From Gnetum montanum (taxonomy: Eukaryota > Streptophyta > Gnetopsida > Gnetales > Gnetaceae), in the NCBI GenBank assembly GCA_015680685.1, contig MNCI01004792.1, positions 677,633 to 741,632 on the forward strand: 64,000 nt of DNA, given 5' to 3'. Shown here piece after piece: positions 33,258 to 44,190 of the stretch. Positions within the stretch are counted from its first letter, which is position 1. Each line of letters opens with the position of its first letter. A program made the translations under genes and the position numbers. A model generated the notes under the pieces. It saw nothing but the letters and a program-made list of their open reading frames with translations. It searched no databases and had not been told where the DNA came from.

Positions 33258-33538
33258 TGAAGCTCTTGGACACCTGTTCTGGTGCATAGTGTCCAAAGTA
33301 GAAAGTCCAGTAGCGGCTTTAGTAGCATCGTTACAGTGGAGTTAGCATCAATGGTGCCCAGAGCTACTGTGAGTGTGGATGCTCTGGAATCCCTGGTAAA
33401 GGCATGCATTCTCAGTTTAGCTATGGGATCAGCTATCACATAGCTAAATGTCATTTGAGCTGAGGCATTGGCAAGGGGTTGGAGGATGAAAATATTATGA
33501 TCGGGCCACAATACTGCTGGAACTCTAGTGGTGGGCAC
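33258..33538 (-). CDS. Element C: small ORF before PPT, unknown
   Basis: Sense-strand open frame (open to 33113) with RVPAVLWPDHN, FSYVIADPIAKLRMHAF and DSRAS, the best match to the D version. The ATG seen in A and D is ACG here, so the start is lost. Product unknown. Confidence 0.4.
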
Positions 33539-33784
33539 TGGCTAAGGAACTACCGTTAGGGTGGTGGGCCATGGCAACGGTAGGTCAAGAGGGCTAGTGT
33601 GATTCCATACGACATCTCTAGAGGTTTAGCATGATGCCAATGGTGGTAGCATTGTGTGCATTCTAGATCATGTTCCCAATGCGTTGTGAATCATGTTTTA
33701 GAGTTACAATGTCCCACATCCACGTCAGCACTATGCATGGTTATTCGATGTGTACTTGGCGTAGATGCATGCTAGGGACGTGAC

Positions 33785-34064
33785 GTGAACCCAATCTAAA
33801 GTCTTGGTGGATCATGTGCTAGTTTAGAGTCCCAACGGACTACTGTGCTAGTTTAAGGTCCCAACAGACCATACATGGTAGTTTAGTATCATGGTGGATG
33901 TGTTGTGCCAGTTTGCAATGATAGCGGACTAGCTGTGCCAAATTTTCATCCTAGTGGACGGTTGCCACCAGTTTAACATCGTAGTGGATGCTTCTTGTTG
34001 CCACTATTTTAATGTTATTGAAGATACTGCTTGATGTTGTTACTAGTTTAATGTCATAGCAGAT
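33785..34064 (-). repeat. Element C: mini-hairpin array, part split by element E
   Basis: Units with GTTTAAGGTCCCAACAGACC and GTTTAATGTCATAGCAGAT. The array continues at 44129-44190 on the far side of E, which shows E inserted into it. Confidence 0.8.
34060..34064. repeat. Target-site duplication of element E (left copy)
   Basis: CAGAT at 34060-34064 against CGGAT at 44129-44133: four of five bases match, the difference being one A/G transition. Confidence 0.65.
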
Positions 34065-34981
34065 TGATGAGATGCAATATCGCATGGGCCACGATATCGC
34101 ATACGCGATATCGCGGTCCACCGCCAAATCTATAAATAAGAGGCGACACTCCCCTTATTTTCCATTTTAGGCTTAAAGTATGGAAACTCTGGTAGTTTGA
34201 TCACTCCAGAGATAGAATATTTTCCTTGTGCCTACAGTAGGATTCCTCAAGTGATCAGATCTTTATTCGAGTAGCTTTGTACCTGAACATAAGTTGTGTA
34301 CGATAATAAAGACAAGCTTTGTGGATAAACCATGCAGTGCATGGAATAGGATTTATTACTTGTTATTTCTTACCTGCATTAGTGCAGCATGAGTACGACT
34401 TGGTTACATGCATTGATGAATGTGTACGGCTAACCAAGGAATCGGCTACTCATCATGATTAGTTTCTCTCACCCTCAACTCCTAGAATGCGGGATGAGTA
34501 CGACTTGATTACGAGCATCTACGGGTGTGTATGGCTAGTCAAGGAATCAGATGCTCATTATGTTTAGGCTAGTTAACTGCCTTAGTACAACCACTTCGAG
34601 CACGTGCATTACGTGTGGTGATCCCAATAACGATTAGCATTTGGTAGCCACAGTTGCATAGTTCAGGGTGTGTACGGTAAGTGGGAACAGATGCTGACGC
34701 TAGTTAATTTACACTTAGGTCCTTAGTTAGAGTTAGTTAGTTCTCTCAACCCTTCACCCTTTAGCATAGGATAAAAACCAGAAAATACTATAAAAATCAT
34801 ACACCTCAGACTTACTTAACCATACACCATGACAACAACAAGTAAGTTTGGGAAGATAACAAATGATTAACCCCAAGTGTTCCATGGGGCATTTAGGCAT
34901 TTAGTCTATAGAGTTTGACAGGATCATGCGTGCTACGCTCATTTCGTATGGTTGAGTGTAGGGGTACCTCGCCACTCATCA
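34065..34981 (+). repeat. Element E: 5' LTR (917 bp)
   Basis: TGATGAG...CTCATCA with terminal inverted repeats of 7 bp. A CpG-rich palindrome, GATATCGC-ATAC-GCGATATC, is at 34093-34112 and a TATAAATA box at 34131-34138. The 3' LTR copy has lost most of these CpGs. Confidence 0.9.
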
Positions 34982-34982
34982 T

Positions 34983-35001
34983 TGGCACCATTGCTAGGGA
35001 C
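34983..35001 (+). other. Element E: primer binding site
   Basis: TGGCACCATTGCTAGGGAC, one base after the LTR. It differs from the TGGCGCCGTTGCCGGGGAC tRNA-Asp type by G-to-A/C-to-T changes. Confidence 0.7.
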
Positions 35002-35122
35002 TAAGTGTCTGTGCATTGAATTGAACATAAGGGATATCACTCACATCGTTGTGAGCCTTAAAGTACCTTCAGGTTAATCAAAAGATAAAAATTATATACG
35101 GTAAATTAGCACACTGATAAAA

Positions 35123-37654
35123 ATGCCTTCTCATAAGAGCAACTCACCACCTAAGGATCATACACGAGATAGTCGAAAACATAAAACACTTAACCAAAAT
35201 TAGCCAAGTCCTAAACAATATAAAATGACATATACTCATTCCGATGAGTATATCCCTAACTTTACTTTTATTCTTCATCAGGATGAACAACTGTGGTGGA
35301 GATATTTGCAAGGTAACATTGTGTTACCCCTAGATCGAGCAATCTATCACATGCTTTTCCATGCCTTGGCATAGATTGGCATGCAAGAACATTACGCTGA
35401 ATACGTTGTGGAAGATTTTGACATGAGGGATTTTTATCCCACTGATGCCCAATGTATGAGAGACTTAAGGCAGGAGAGTCAACATGCTTTTCTGAAGGTC
35501 AAAGCCCTGCACGTCCTTAGCCAAATAGGAGATGAGGAACCCCTTATCATGGGTTCTTTAACAAATGACGTTCCCCCTCCTAACGATGGTGAGGAGGCTA
35601 GGTATCAAAATCTATGATCAATGAACCATATCCCTAGTTTTGATGCCCGTGAACACCAACTATTGACAGAGGGAACAACCACTTATGCTAAGGACAGGCA
35701 CTTAGATCGTCACCATGATTGGGGCCATAGCAGCTAAAGAGAAGGTAAGAAACATCACCATGGTGATGGTTTCCCTTCTTCTTCCCCTTCTTCACATCAC
35801 TCACCCTCTCCTTCCACATCTGGGCATAGCCACCATGAACATAAAGGTGAGGATAAAAGTAAAAAGGATGAGAGACCTCAATGGGAAATTCGAGAGAGAG
35901 GACAAGGGCAAGGACGTAGGGAGAGTAGGGAACAACATAGACATCACAGGCGTCATGAAAGAGATGATCATGAAGAGCCCCTATTCACAACCTAAAGTAT
36001 GCTTGACATAACGAAGGAAGTTAGGATTCCCACAAGGCATTTAAAGGATAGTCAGATCAAACAATTAGACATGAACAATATCCCATGATTTGAAGGGGAA
36101 TACAATGCTAATCTGCAAAATCATTTATAGGCATTCCACGATGCCTGTGCCTTGCAAAATATAGACAATGAGTGGAAAAAACGTAAGTTGTTCCCAAGGA
36201 CACTCACTAAGGAAGCAGAGAGCTGGTACCAATTCTTAGAACCGAAAACCATCAGGAGGTAGAGTACGATGCTAGAACTATTCAACGAAAAGTATCAAAC
36301 GTACTCCAGAGTGTCCAATTTGCATAAGCAGATCCAAGGCTGGAAGCAAGGTCATCACAAACCCTTGGATGCTACCATGGCCCACTATTAGACACTGTTA
36401 CATCATTACCCAGGCCATGGGTACACTTAGCAGGATCAACTTCGCCACATCGTGGATGGGCTAAGGCATGAAACTAGAAGAACCCTTGGGAATTATGCCC
36501 AAGGGTGATTATCAAAAATTAGAGCCCATGAAGTACAAAGCTTGTTGGAGCAAGTAGCAAACGAAGAAGGTGAGCTACGTAAAAGGGAAAGTACAGAAGA
36601 GTACAACCGTAATCCCTCCCTTTGAAGGAAGGAAATGAAGTTTTGTGATGAAGAGGATGAGTCACCACTCGAAGAGTTGGTGAACTGGAAACCCTTGCCG
36701 ATCCAAAAATTAACAACAGAAATGGCAACTAAGGTAGATGATGTATGGAGTTCCTTAGATTCTAAAATTAAAACTATCTTAAAAATTGTAGTAGAGTCTA
36801 AGGTAGAACAAAGTAGTGACAAAGGTAAGAAGAAGAGGAGAGATTTAAGCCCTACACATAACAAGGGTAAGGGAAAAATCAATAACTCCAATGTGGCTAT
36901 GGACTCTAACACAGATGATTATAGTGGATGTGGGGTCTGCTACTATGAACATCCTAAGGGATGTTGCCCAGTTATCTCACATCTGCAGGAGTTTGGGGTG
37001 TATGCGCTTAATCCAAGACTTAACCAACGGCAAACAACCCGAAGGTTACCTTATCCAAGAGGTAACCCAAGGTAGTTCCACCAACCACTAACATATTATC
37101 CAAGTGGAACTCCACCACAGCCCATCAGACAACATCAGTAGTGGCAATACCCACAGTCATGGGGGATGCCATTGTCAAAACAACAATACCCTTACAAACA
37201 GCCTAATCCTTATGGTTATTTTGGGCAACAGCCAATTTCCCCAGGTGACTCTATGGGTCACATAAACCCTCCACATTACTACCAAGTTCAGGAGTATTTT
37301 TGGACTCCTTCTCCTTCAGGAAACACTCCATACCCACACTATCCTCTAAATCCATCCACATCTCTTGCGCCAGTGGCCCCATCATCAACCATTCCAACAA
37401 AGCCTAGAATAAATCGCACTCAACTGCAATATCCCAACACTACGAGGGCTCCCAATCCTCCAATATCAGTTGGTTCTAACAATCATATACCAAAAAGACC
37501 CTTCCTCAGGACCAATAATCCAACCAAGCATTCGCCTTCACAAGCGGGTGAGCATCCTAACACCCCTATACCAAATAAGGTTTTGGGAAATCCTTTGATA
37601 GCGAAATCACGTCCAATGCATAAAGTTATGTTAACACATACAATAACTAACTAG
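35123..37654 (+). pseudogene. Element E: gag
   Basis: ATG at 35123 (MPSHKSNSPPKDH). A His/Ser/Lys-rich region (35700-35990) is followed by the gag core: ITKEVRIPTRHLKD, FHDACALQNIDNEWKKRKL, LTKEAESWYQFLEP, LFNEKYQTYSRV (36005-36310). A zinc-knuckle-like CGVCYYEHPKGC lies near 36930-36965, one spacing short of the usual CCHC. A proline/tyrosine-rich tail covers 37166-37654. Stops include TAG near 35200 and 35370 and several in the core, so no full product is possible. Confidence 0.8.
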
Positions 37655-37679
37655 ATCAAGGATGGCCACCTCCCAAAGA

Positions 37680-38110
37680 AATTATCGGATCCAGGAGTCC
37701 CCCTAGTTTACCTCCAAGTTGCTAAGAATGAACCCCATAAGGCTCTCCTTGACTCAGGTTCTGAGGTCAACTTAATCTCACAAGAACTGTATAAAACCTA
37801 GAACCTACCTCCACTCAAGAAGAGCAATGTTCACCTAGAGCTGTCTGACCAATCCATCACTATTCCTTTGGGACAAGTCAAAGACATTGTTACCACTATC
37901 GGTGGATGGTCATACCTAGCCGATTTCCTAGTGATCCAGATAAACAATGACAAAGGGGATTTCCCAATTATAATGGGGAGGGCATGGATAAATAAAATTG
38001 ACACATGCTTAGGAATTCAGAACCTTTCCCTAGAAATATCCAAGACAAATACTTTTGAAAAAATTGAGAGGAAAAGAGTTCCATGCATCGCATATAGTGA
38101 CACAGGGTGT
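37680..38110 (+). pseudogene. Element E: aspartic protease
   Basis: ALLDSGSEVNLIS (catalytic D-S-G, about 37747) and, 80 residues on, DFPIIMGRAWINKIDT, the conserved second half of retropepsins. One TAG lies shortly after the active site. The active-site triad itself is intact. Confidence 0.8.
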
Positions 38111-38599
38111 CATTGAATGTAGAAATCATGGGTGATACAAAGTTTAACATTGCTTGCATGCAATCAGTGTGCATGGAATATTGATATACAAAAGTGCCTA
38201 TATGTGATAGCCACCCAACAAGAAAACACCCAGTGGCTAATGGATGATAAAGAGAACAACCCGACAGCCTGCATGGAACTAGCTGAGGGAATACCTAGTG
38301 CTTACATTGAAAGCGCAGACATATTAGAGAAAGTCTGTTGCCAACTTCCAGCCCTTAACTCCGAAAATATTAATTGGGAAAAGTTGGAGATTCCTAAGGA
38401 ATTTAAACAAGAGCCCCTAGATTTAAAATTGTTTCCCACCGGTTTGAAATACATGACCCTTAAAAATGGAAAACTGGTGATCATCAACGCAGAGCTTGCA
38501 CCCAAGGAAAAAGAAAGTTTGCTAAGGGTGATAAACAAGTGGTCAACAGCCTTTGCTTGGTCATACCCTAAACTAACTAGAATAGATCCTAGGATATGC

Positions 38600-39900
38600 T
38601 AGCATAGGATTTACATAGACCCTTCTATGAATCCTCACAAGCAACCCCAGAGGAGGTTGAACCTGAAACTAAAACAAATAGTAAAAGAGAAGCTAGAGCA
38701 GCTTCTCAAGGTAGGGTTCATTTACCCTATTTCTGATAGCGAATGGGTTAGTCCTCTTGTTATCATACCAAAGAAATGAGGTAAATGGAGGGTATGTATA
38801 GATTTTAGGCTATTAAATCTGGCGACATTTAAAGATCACTTTCCATTGCCATTTGTTGACCAAGTCTTAGACACTATAGTAGGGCATCACTATTATAGTT
38901 TTTTAGATGGATATAGTGGGTACAACCAAATACAAATTGCACCAGAAGACCAAGCCAAAATGACATTCACCAGTCCTTGGGGAACATTTGCGTACAAACA
39001 AATGCCTTTTGGCTTATGTAATACACCTACTACATTTCAATGATTAGTTCTAAGCATCTTTCAACAGCGAATAGGTAATGGAGTAGAAGTCTTCATGGAC
39101 GAATTCTCCACTTATGGAATGAGTTTTGATCAAGCCCTTGACTAGTTAGAGCAAGTATTGAAACAATGTATTGAAACCAACCTCAAGATCAACTGGTAGA
39201 AGATCCATTTGATGGTTCAAGAGGGCGTCGTACTGGGGCATAAAATTTCACAATCAGGAATTGAGGTGGACCCAGAAAAAATTAAAGTCATCCAAGGAAT
39301 TACTCGACAACCAGAAACTGTTAAAGATATTAGGTCATTCCTTGGATACACTAGCTTCTACAGGAGGTTTATCGCGAACTTCTCCAAAGTTGCCAAACCG
39401 TTGGTAGAATTAACAAAAAAAGATGCACCATTCGAATAGACCAGGGAATGTGAACAAGCATTCCAAACTCTCAAACAGAGGCTTGTGGAAACCCCCATTC
39501 TACAAGGCCCTGACTAGTCCAAGTTGTTCCATATCATGACCGATGCATCTAATTACAGCTTAGGAGCCATACTGACACAACTAGATGAACAAAAATGACC
39601 TTATTACATCCACTATGCCAGTAAAAGTATCACCGGTGCACAGCTTAACCACATGACTATCGAAAAGGAATTAATGGCTGTAGTGTTTGCACTGGATAAA
39701 TTTAGGCACTATGTATTCGGTTACAAGGTATACATCCATACAAATCATAGTGCAATTAGGTTCCTTATGAACAAACCAATGGTTAGCCCATGTATCATAC
39801 GTTGGCTAGTAATTCTTCAGGAGTTCGATTTAACAATTGTAGATCGCAAAGGCACTGAGAACGTAGTCACCGATCACCTATCTCGATTGTGTTGGGACAA
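38600..39900 (+). pseudogene. Element E: reverse transcriptase and RNase H
   Basis: RT: LLKVGFIYPISDSEWVSPLV, WRVCIDFRLLN, FPLPFVDQVLDTI, SFLDGYSGYNQI, TFTSPWGTFAYKQMPFGLCN. The polymerase motif is FMDE (39092-39103), so the second catalytic Asp is Glu. RNase H: IMTDASNYSLGAIL, YYIHYASKSI, IEKELMAVVFALDKFRHYV, ENVVTDHLSRL. At least seven in-frame stops, most explained by TGG-to-TAG/TGA or CGA-to-TGA. Confidence 0.85.
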
Positions 39901-40079
39901 CAAAGAGGATGAACATGTTGTATCTGACCATTTTCCTAATGAAACCCTCTTTGCTAGTGTAATAAATAATCAACCCACAGAAATCAATTGGTATAGTAGC
40001 ATTCTCACTTATCTCATTTCACAATAAATACCATAGGGGTGGGACTTTAGGAAGAAATAATAGTTTCTTCACAAAGCCA

Positions 40080-41337
40080 AGTACTTCATGGAAATCAAGG
40101 GACAACTCTATAAAGTCTGTCCTGATGGCTTGGTTTGATGGTGTGTGCCCAATCAAGATCAATTGAAAGTTCTCCAGGATGCTCATGAGGGCCCCTGTGG
40201 GGGTCATTATGCCAGAAGACGAATAGCCACTAAGGTCCTACTTACAAGATAGTATTGGCCAACACTATTTCAGGATGCCCATCATTTTGCCCAATCCTAT
40301 GAGTGCTGCCAATGTGATGGTGGAATGACTGCTAGAATGGAGGATTCACAACAATGGATTCAACCTTTAGAACCCTTCGATATCTGGGGAATAGATTTTA
40401 TGGGACCGATTACACCAATGTCCAACGAAAAGGCATATATAATCGTTGTTTTTTATTACTTAACCAAATGAGCTGAAGCAACAGCTATAATAGAATGCAC
40501 ATCATCTACAGCTGCACGATTTGTACAACAACAAATCATTAACAAGTTTGTTGTTCCACGTGCACTCATTTCTGATAATGGAACACACTTTACAGGTGTA
40601 ACCTTTCACAAACTGATGCAACGCTTAGGGGTTGAGCATAAATTGACCACACCTTACCACCCCAAGCCAATGGTCAAACTGAGGTTACCAATAGGGAGAT
40701 TACAAGAATCTTAAGATGAACAATTAGCAAATATAGATGAGACTGGAGCATGAAACTGAACGACACTCTTTAGGCGTACCATTCTACTTGGAAACTCCCT
40801 ACAAGGTATTCTCCCTATGAGCTCATGTATGGGAAACTTCCAAAACTCCCCATACAGAATGAGCTCTGTATACTGTCCATGGCTTGCGAACTTCACCTGG
40901 ATCTTGACCTAGCACAAAAACAACGGTTAGCAACCTTGAACATGTTAGATGAGAATAGATTGGTTGCGCTATCGTTAAATGAGTTGCACAAGGCACACAG
41001 TAAACAACGTCATGACTTAAGGATCTGAAGGTTTAGGTACCAACCAAGAGAGAAGGTCCTTTACTGGAACCCCACACATGTACCCCAACATACAAAGTTT
41101 CAAACTTTGTGGGAAGGGCCTTATATTATTCATACTACCTTCCCCTCTGGAGCCATGATGATCTATAAGCCTGAAAACCTAGATAAAAGGTTATTGATTA
41201 ATGTGCAACAAACAAAACCTTTCCACGAATCTGCAATAGCCAGTACAAGTTACAACTCAACCAGCGGTCAATCTCACTTGTTATTTTGGATCTCTCCCTT
41301 ACAACTCAATCATGGGGGAGATGGCCACCTATGCTGA
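40080..41337 (+). pseudogene. Element E: integrase
   Basis: DAHEGPCGGHYARRRIATKVL, YWPTLFQDA and a C..C pair (YECCQC) mark the zinc region; WGIDFMGPITPMSNEKAYI and ALISDNGTHFTG give catalytic positions; then a frameshift near 40660, NGQTEVTNREI, YSPYELMYGKLPKLP, and the C-terminal WEGPYIIHTTFPSGAMMI. Stops in several places. Confidence 0.8.
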
Positions 41338-43195
41338 TCATATGAAGCCCTCAGTTCCTTTTACGTTTTTGTTTTACAATGTCTTTTTTACACATTTTTT
41401 TTTTTACAAATTTCTTTAACTTTTCTAGTTTTTGTTTTACATCATTGTTATACTTATTCACTTTTTGTGTGTGTGTGTGATCCACCTTGTAAGTTCATCC
41501 CATAATAAGTGTTTGGAATGATGGTATGAACTTTTTTCATATTGATTGCTAATGTTTGGTTTTTACCTTTAAGTCATAATGTTGATACTAAGGTATGTTT
41601 CTTTTGATATGATAGGTAATGAGATCACTTCATCCATCCATCCACCAATTTCTATAGTTTCTCTTGGCTTGGAAATGTACTGTCCTGTTCCAATAAAAAC
41701 TTTAACGAATTAGTGACTAGGTATTTCTCAAACTAAGGAAGAACTCAAGGATTACAAAGGGTGTGACTTCAAGGGAACTTAATGCTTTTGTGTTGGTTGT
41801 TCTCTTGGGTGCTTGGATGTTTTCTTCTTGAGTTTTCTTACCATTCTGATGTTACCCAATTATCGAAAGCTGAGACAATAAACATAAGAAGTCTTTGCAT
41901 GGTGTGGTTATCATGCATAAAAACACAAAACCAAAAAAAAAAAACTAAGTGAGAATTCAAAGCACACCCCTTAGATGAAATAAAATTTGGGCTACAAGCA
42001 CTGGTTATGGAACCAAAAGCTTTCCCTCTAACTAAGGCCCTTCTTGCTTCCCATTCTCTCCTTTGTTTCGTCGTAGTGGTGGTGGCTCTTTGGAGATGCA
42101 TTCTTGTTATTCAAGAGGATGGTTCAGCCAACTGTATTGATGCGAAGTCACTGAAAGTGGTTGGTTTGAGGCCGAAGTTTGAATGAGACTTGCCAAGTCA
42201 CATTAATCATAAAACACACAAAGGGGTTGTACACCACCTTGTCCTTGGGATTCCATTTCGTTCTATTCTCTTCATCCTTCTCTCCATTATTCACCTCATT
42301 TCCGGTTGTATCATTAGTGTATATATTTTGGTTGATGCATTGTTTTATTTTTGGTAAATTCTTGTGATTAAGACTTTAACTCTTATTCCAAATTACATTC
42401 CCAGGGCCTATGAACTCTTTGAATGTTGGTTTGTCAGGGCATTAAGGGCATGAGCCTGCTTTGGAGAGGACCCACTAGCATTCCTATTTGGAGCATTAGT
42501 TAAATTCTTCCCCTTAACATTTTGCAATTAATTTTCTTTTGTTCATTACCATCTTGCCATCCATTTCATCGATGCCATAGTCATCTCTTTTTGTCTATCC
42601 TTCTTACTCCTTTCCTTTCTCCATTCTAACGCTACCAGAGGTTCGCGATTAGTCATGGGGGTACAGGACCTGATTTTTTTTTATTTTCTTCCTAACCCCT
42701 ACACCTTCGGTAGCCATCAGTAACATTTTCCCAGTTCCATATCAGCCATACCACAACCTAGACAATGAACCTACACCGAAGCAAGGTATCAATTACATGA
42801 TGATTCAATTACCCTTGCTAATATAAAACTATGTTTTGTGTGCAGATGGTGATTAAATAAACAATGGATTAGATTTGGAGCTAGAGCAAACACTTGGAAT
42901 GGAGCAGCGCTAAAGCAGCTATGCAAGAAGCAAGATCGATAGTGTGCTTACCGAAGGACAACGAAAAGTGCAATCTTGGCATTGGCAGCAGCAACACTTC
43001 TTTCTATCTCTCTCTTTCTGTCAAGCTGCCTGATGTCATTGTAATAATGTTTTCACCCTTGTTGTCATGAACACCAGTTTTGTCAAGTCTTGTAATATTG
43101 ATCCATTCACATGTCATCCCATTAGTTCCATTTCCCTCAATAATTCCATACCTTCCTAATATTATTGTAAGGAACTCGAGGACGAGTTTTCATTT
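41338..43195 (+). other. Element E: 3' internal region without clear ORF
   Basis: Athila-type elements often carry an env-like ORF here. I see none above 90 codons that looks coding. A (GT)7 run at about 41466-41481 and AT-rich tracts are the only features. The tract AGTCATGGGGGTA before 43209 is the likely PPT. Confidence 0.5.
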
Positions 43196-43208
43196 AGTCA
43201 TGGGGGTA

Positions 43209-44128
43209 TAATGAGACATGATATTGCATTGTCCCCTGCGATATCACATATGCAATATCACGGTCCACCACCAAATCCATAAATAAGAGGTGGCACTCCC
43301 CTTATTTCCTATCTTAGGCTTAAATTAGGAAAACTCTGGCAGTTTGATCACTCCAGAGATAGAATATTTTCCTTGTGCCTGCAATAGGAGTCCCCAAGTG
43401 AACGAATCTTTACTCAAGCAGCTTTGTACCTCAATGCAAGTTGTGTACGGCAATAAAGACGAGCTTTGTGGATAAACCTTGCAGTGCATGGAATAGGATT
43501 TATTACCTATTATTTCTTACCTGCATTAGCGTAGCATGAGTACGACTTGGTTACGAGTATTGATGAATGTGTATGGCTAACCAAGGAATTGGCTACTCAT
43601 CGTGATTAGTTTCTCTCACCCTCAACTCCTAGAATGCAGGATGAGTACAACTTGATTACGAGCATCTACAGGTGTGTATCGCTAGTTAAGGAATTGGCTG
43701 CTCATCACGTTTAGGCTAGTTAAGTGCCTCAGTATGATCACTTCAAGCACTTGTGTTACGTGTGGTGATCCCAGTAACAATTAGCGTTTGGTAGCCATAG
43801 TTGCATAGTTCAGGGTATGTACGGTAAGTGGGAACGGATGCTGACGCTAGTTAATTTAGACTTAGGTCCTTAGTTACAGTTAGTTAGTTCTCTCAACCCT
43901 TCACCCTTTAGCATAGGAGAACAACCAGAAAAGACTATAAAAATCATATACCTCAGACTTACTTAACCATACACCGTGACAACAACAATTAAGTTTGGGA
44001 AGACAATGAATGATTAACCCCAAGTGTTCCATGGGGCGTTTAGGCATTTAGTTTGGGGAGTTCGATCGAATCACACATGCTACGCTCATTTTGTAATGTT
44101 GAGTGTAGGGGTGCCTCGGCACTCATCA
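43209..44128 (+). repeat. Element E: 3' LTR (920 bp)
   Basis: Starts TAATGAGA (TG mutated to TA), ends CGGCACTCATCA. Aligns with 34065-34981. The TATA box is CATAAATA at 43278. Confidence 0.9.
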
Positions 44129-44190
44129 CGGATGGTGCTTGATGCTACTAGTTTAACATCATTGCGGATGTTGCTCGATGTCGCCATGAT

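Larger units (their letters stand above)
34065..44128 (+). mobile_element. Element E: complete Athila/Tat-type Ty3/gypsy retrotransposon, 10.1 kb
   Basis: LTRs 34065-34981 and 43209-44128, ends TGATGAG...CTCATCA, PBS TGGCACCATTGCTAGGGAC resembling the tRNA-Asp type, gag, protease, RT, RNase H, integrase, then 1.9 kb without a clear frame. Inserted into the hairpin array of element C in the opposite orientation. Many stops. The PBS and FMD-type RT motif favour an Athila-side lineage, though the integrase end (YGKLPKLPIQ) is not typical. Confidence 0.85.

Noticed and set aside
36493-36912. 139-codon - strand frame in E gag
   Set aside because: Antisense shadow of the gag linker; no motif and not conserved.
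38600-39440. Reassigned TAG codon or programmed readthrough, because TAG stops recur in frame
   Set aside because: TAA and TGA occur too, mostly at former CAG, CAA, CGA or TGG codons, so methylation decay explains them.
41466-41481. GT microsatellite
   Set aside because: Short simple repeat with no sign of function.
41838-42101. env-like ORF in element E
   Set aside because: The frame is on the wrong strand, short, and has no env-type features.
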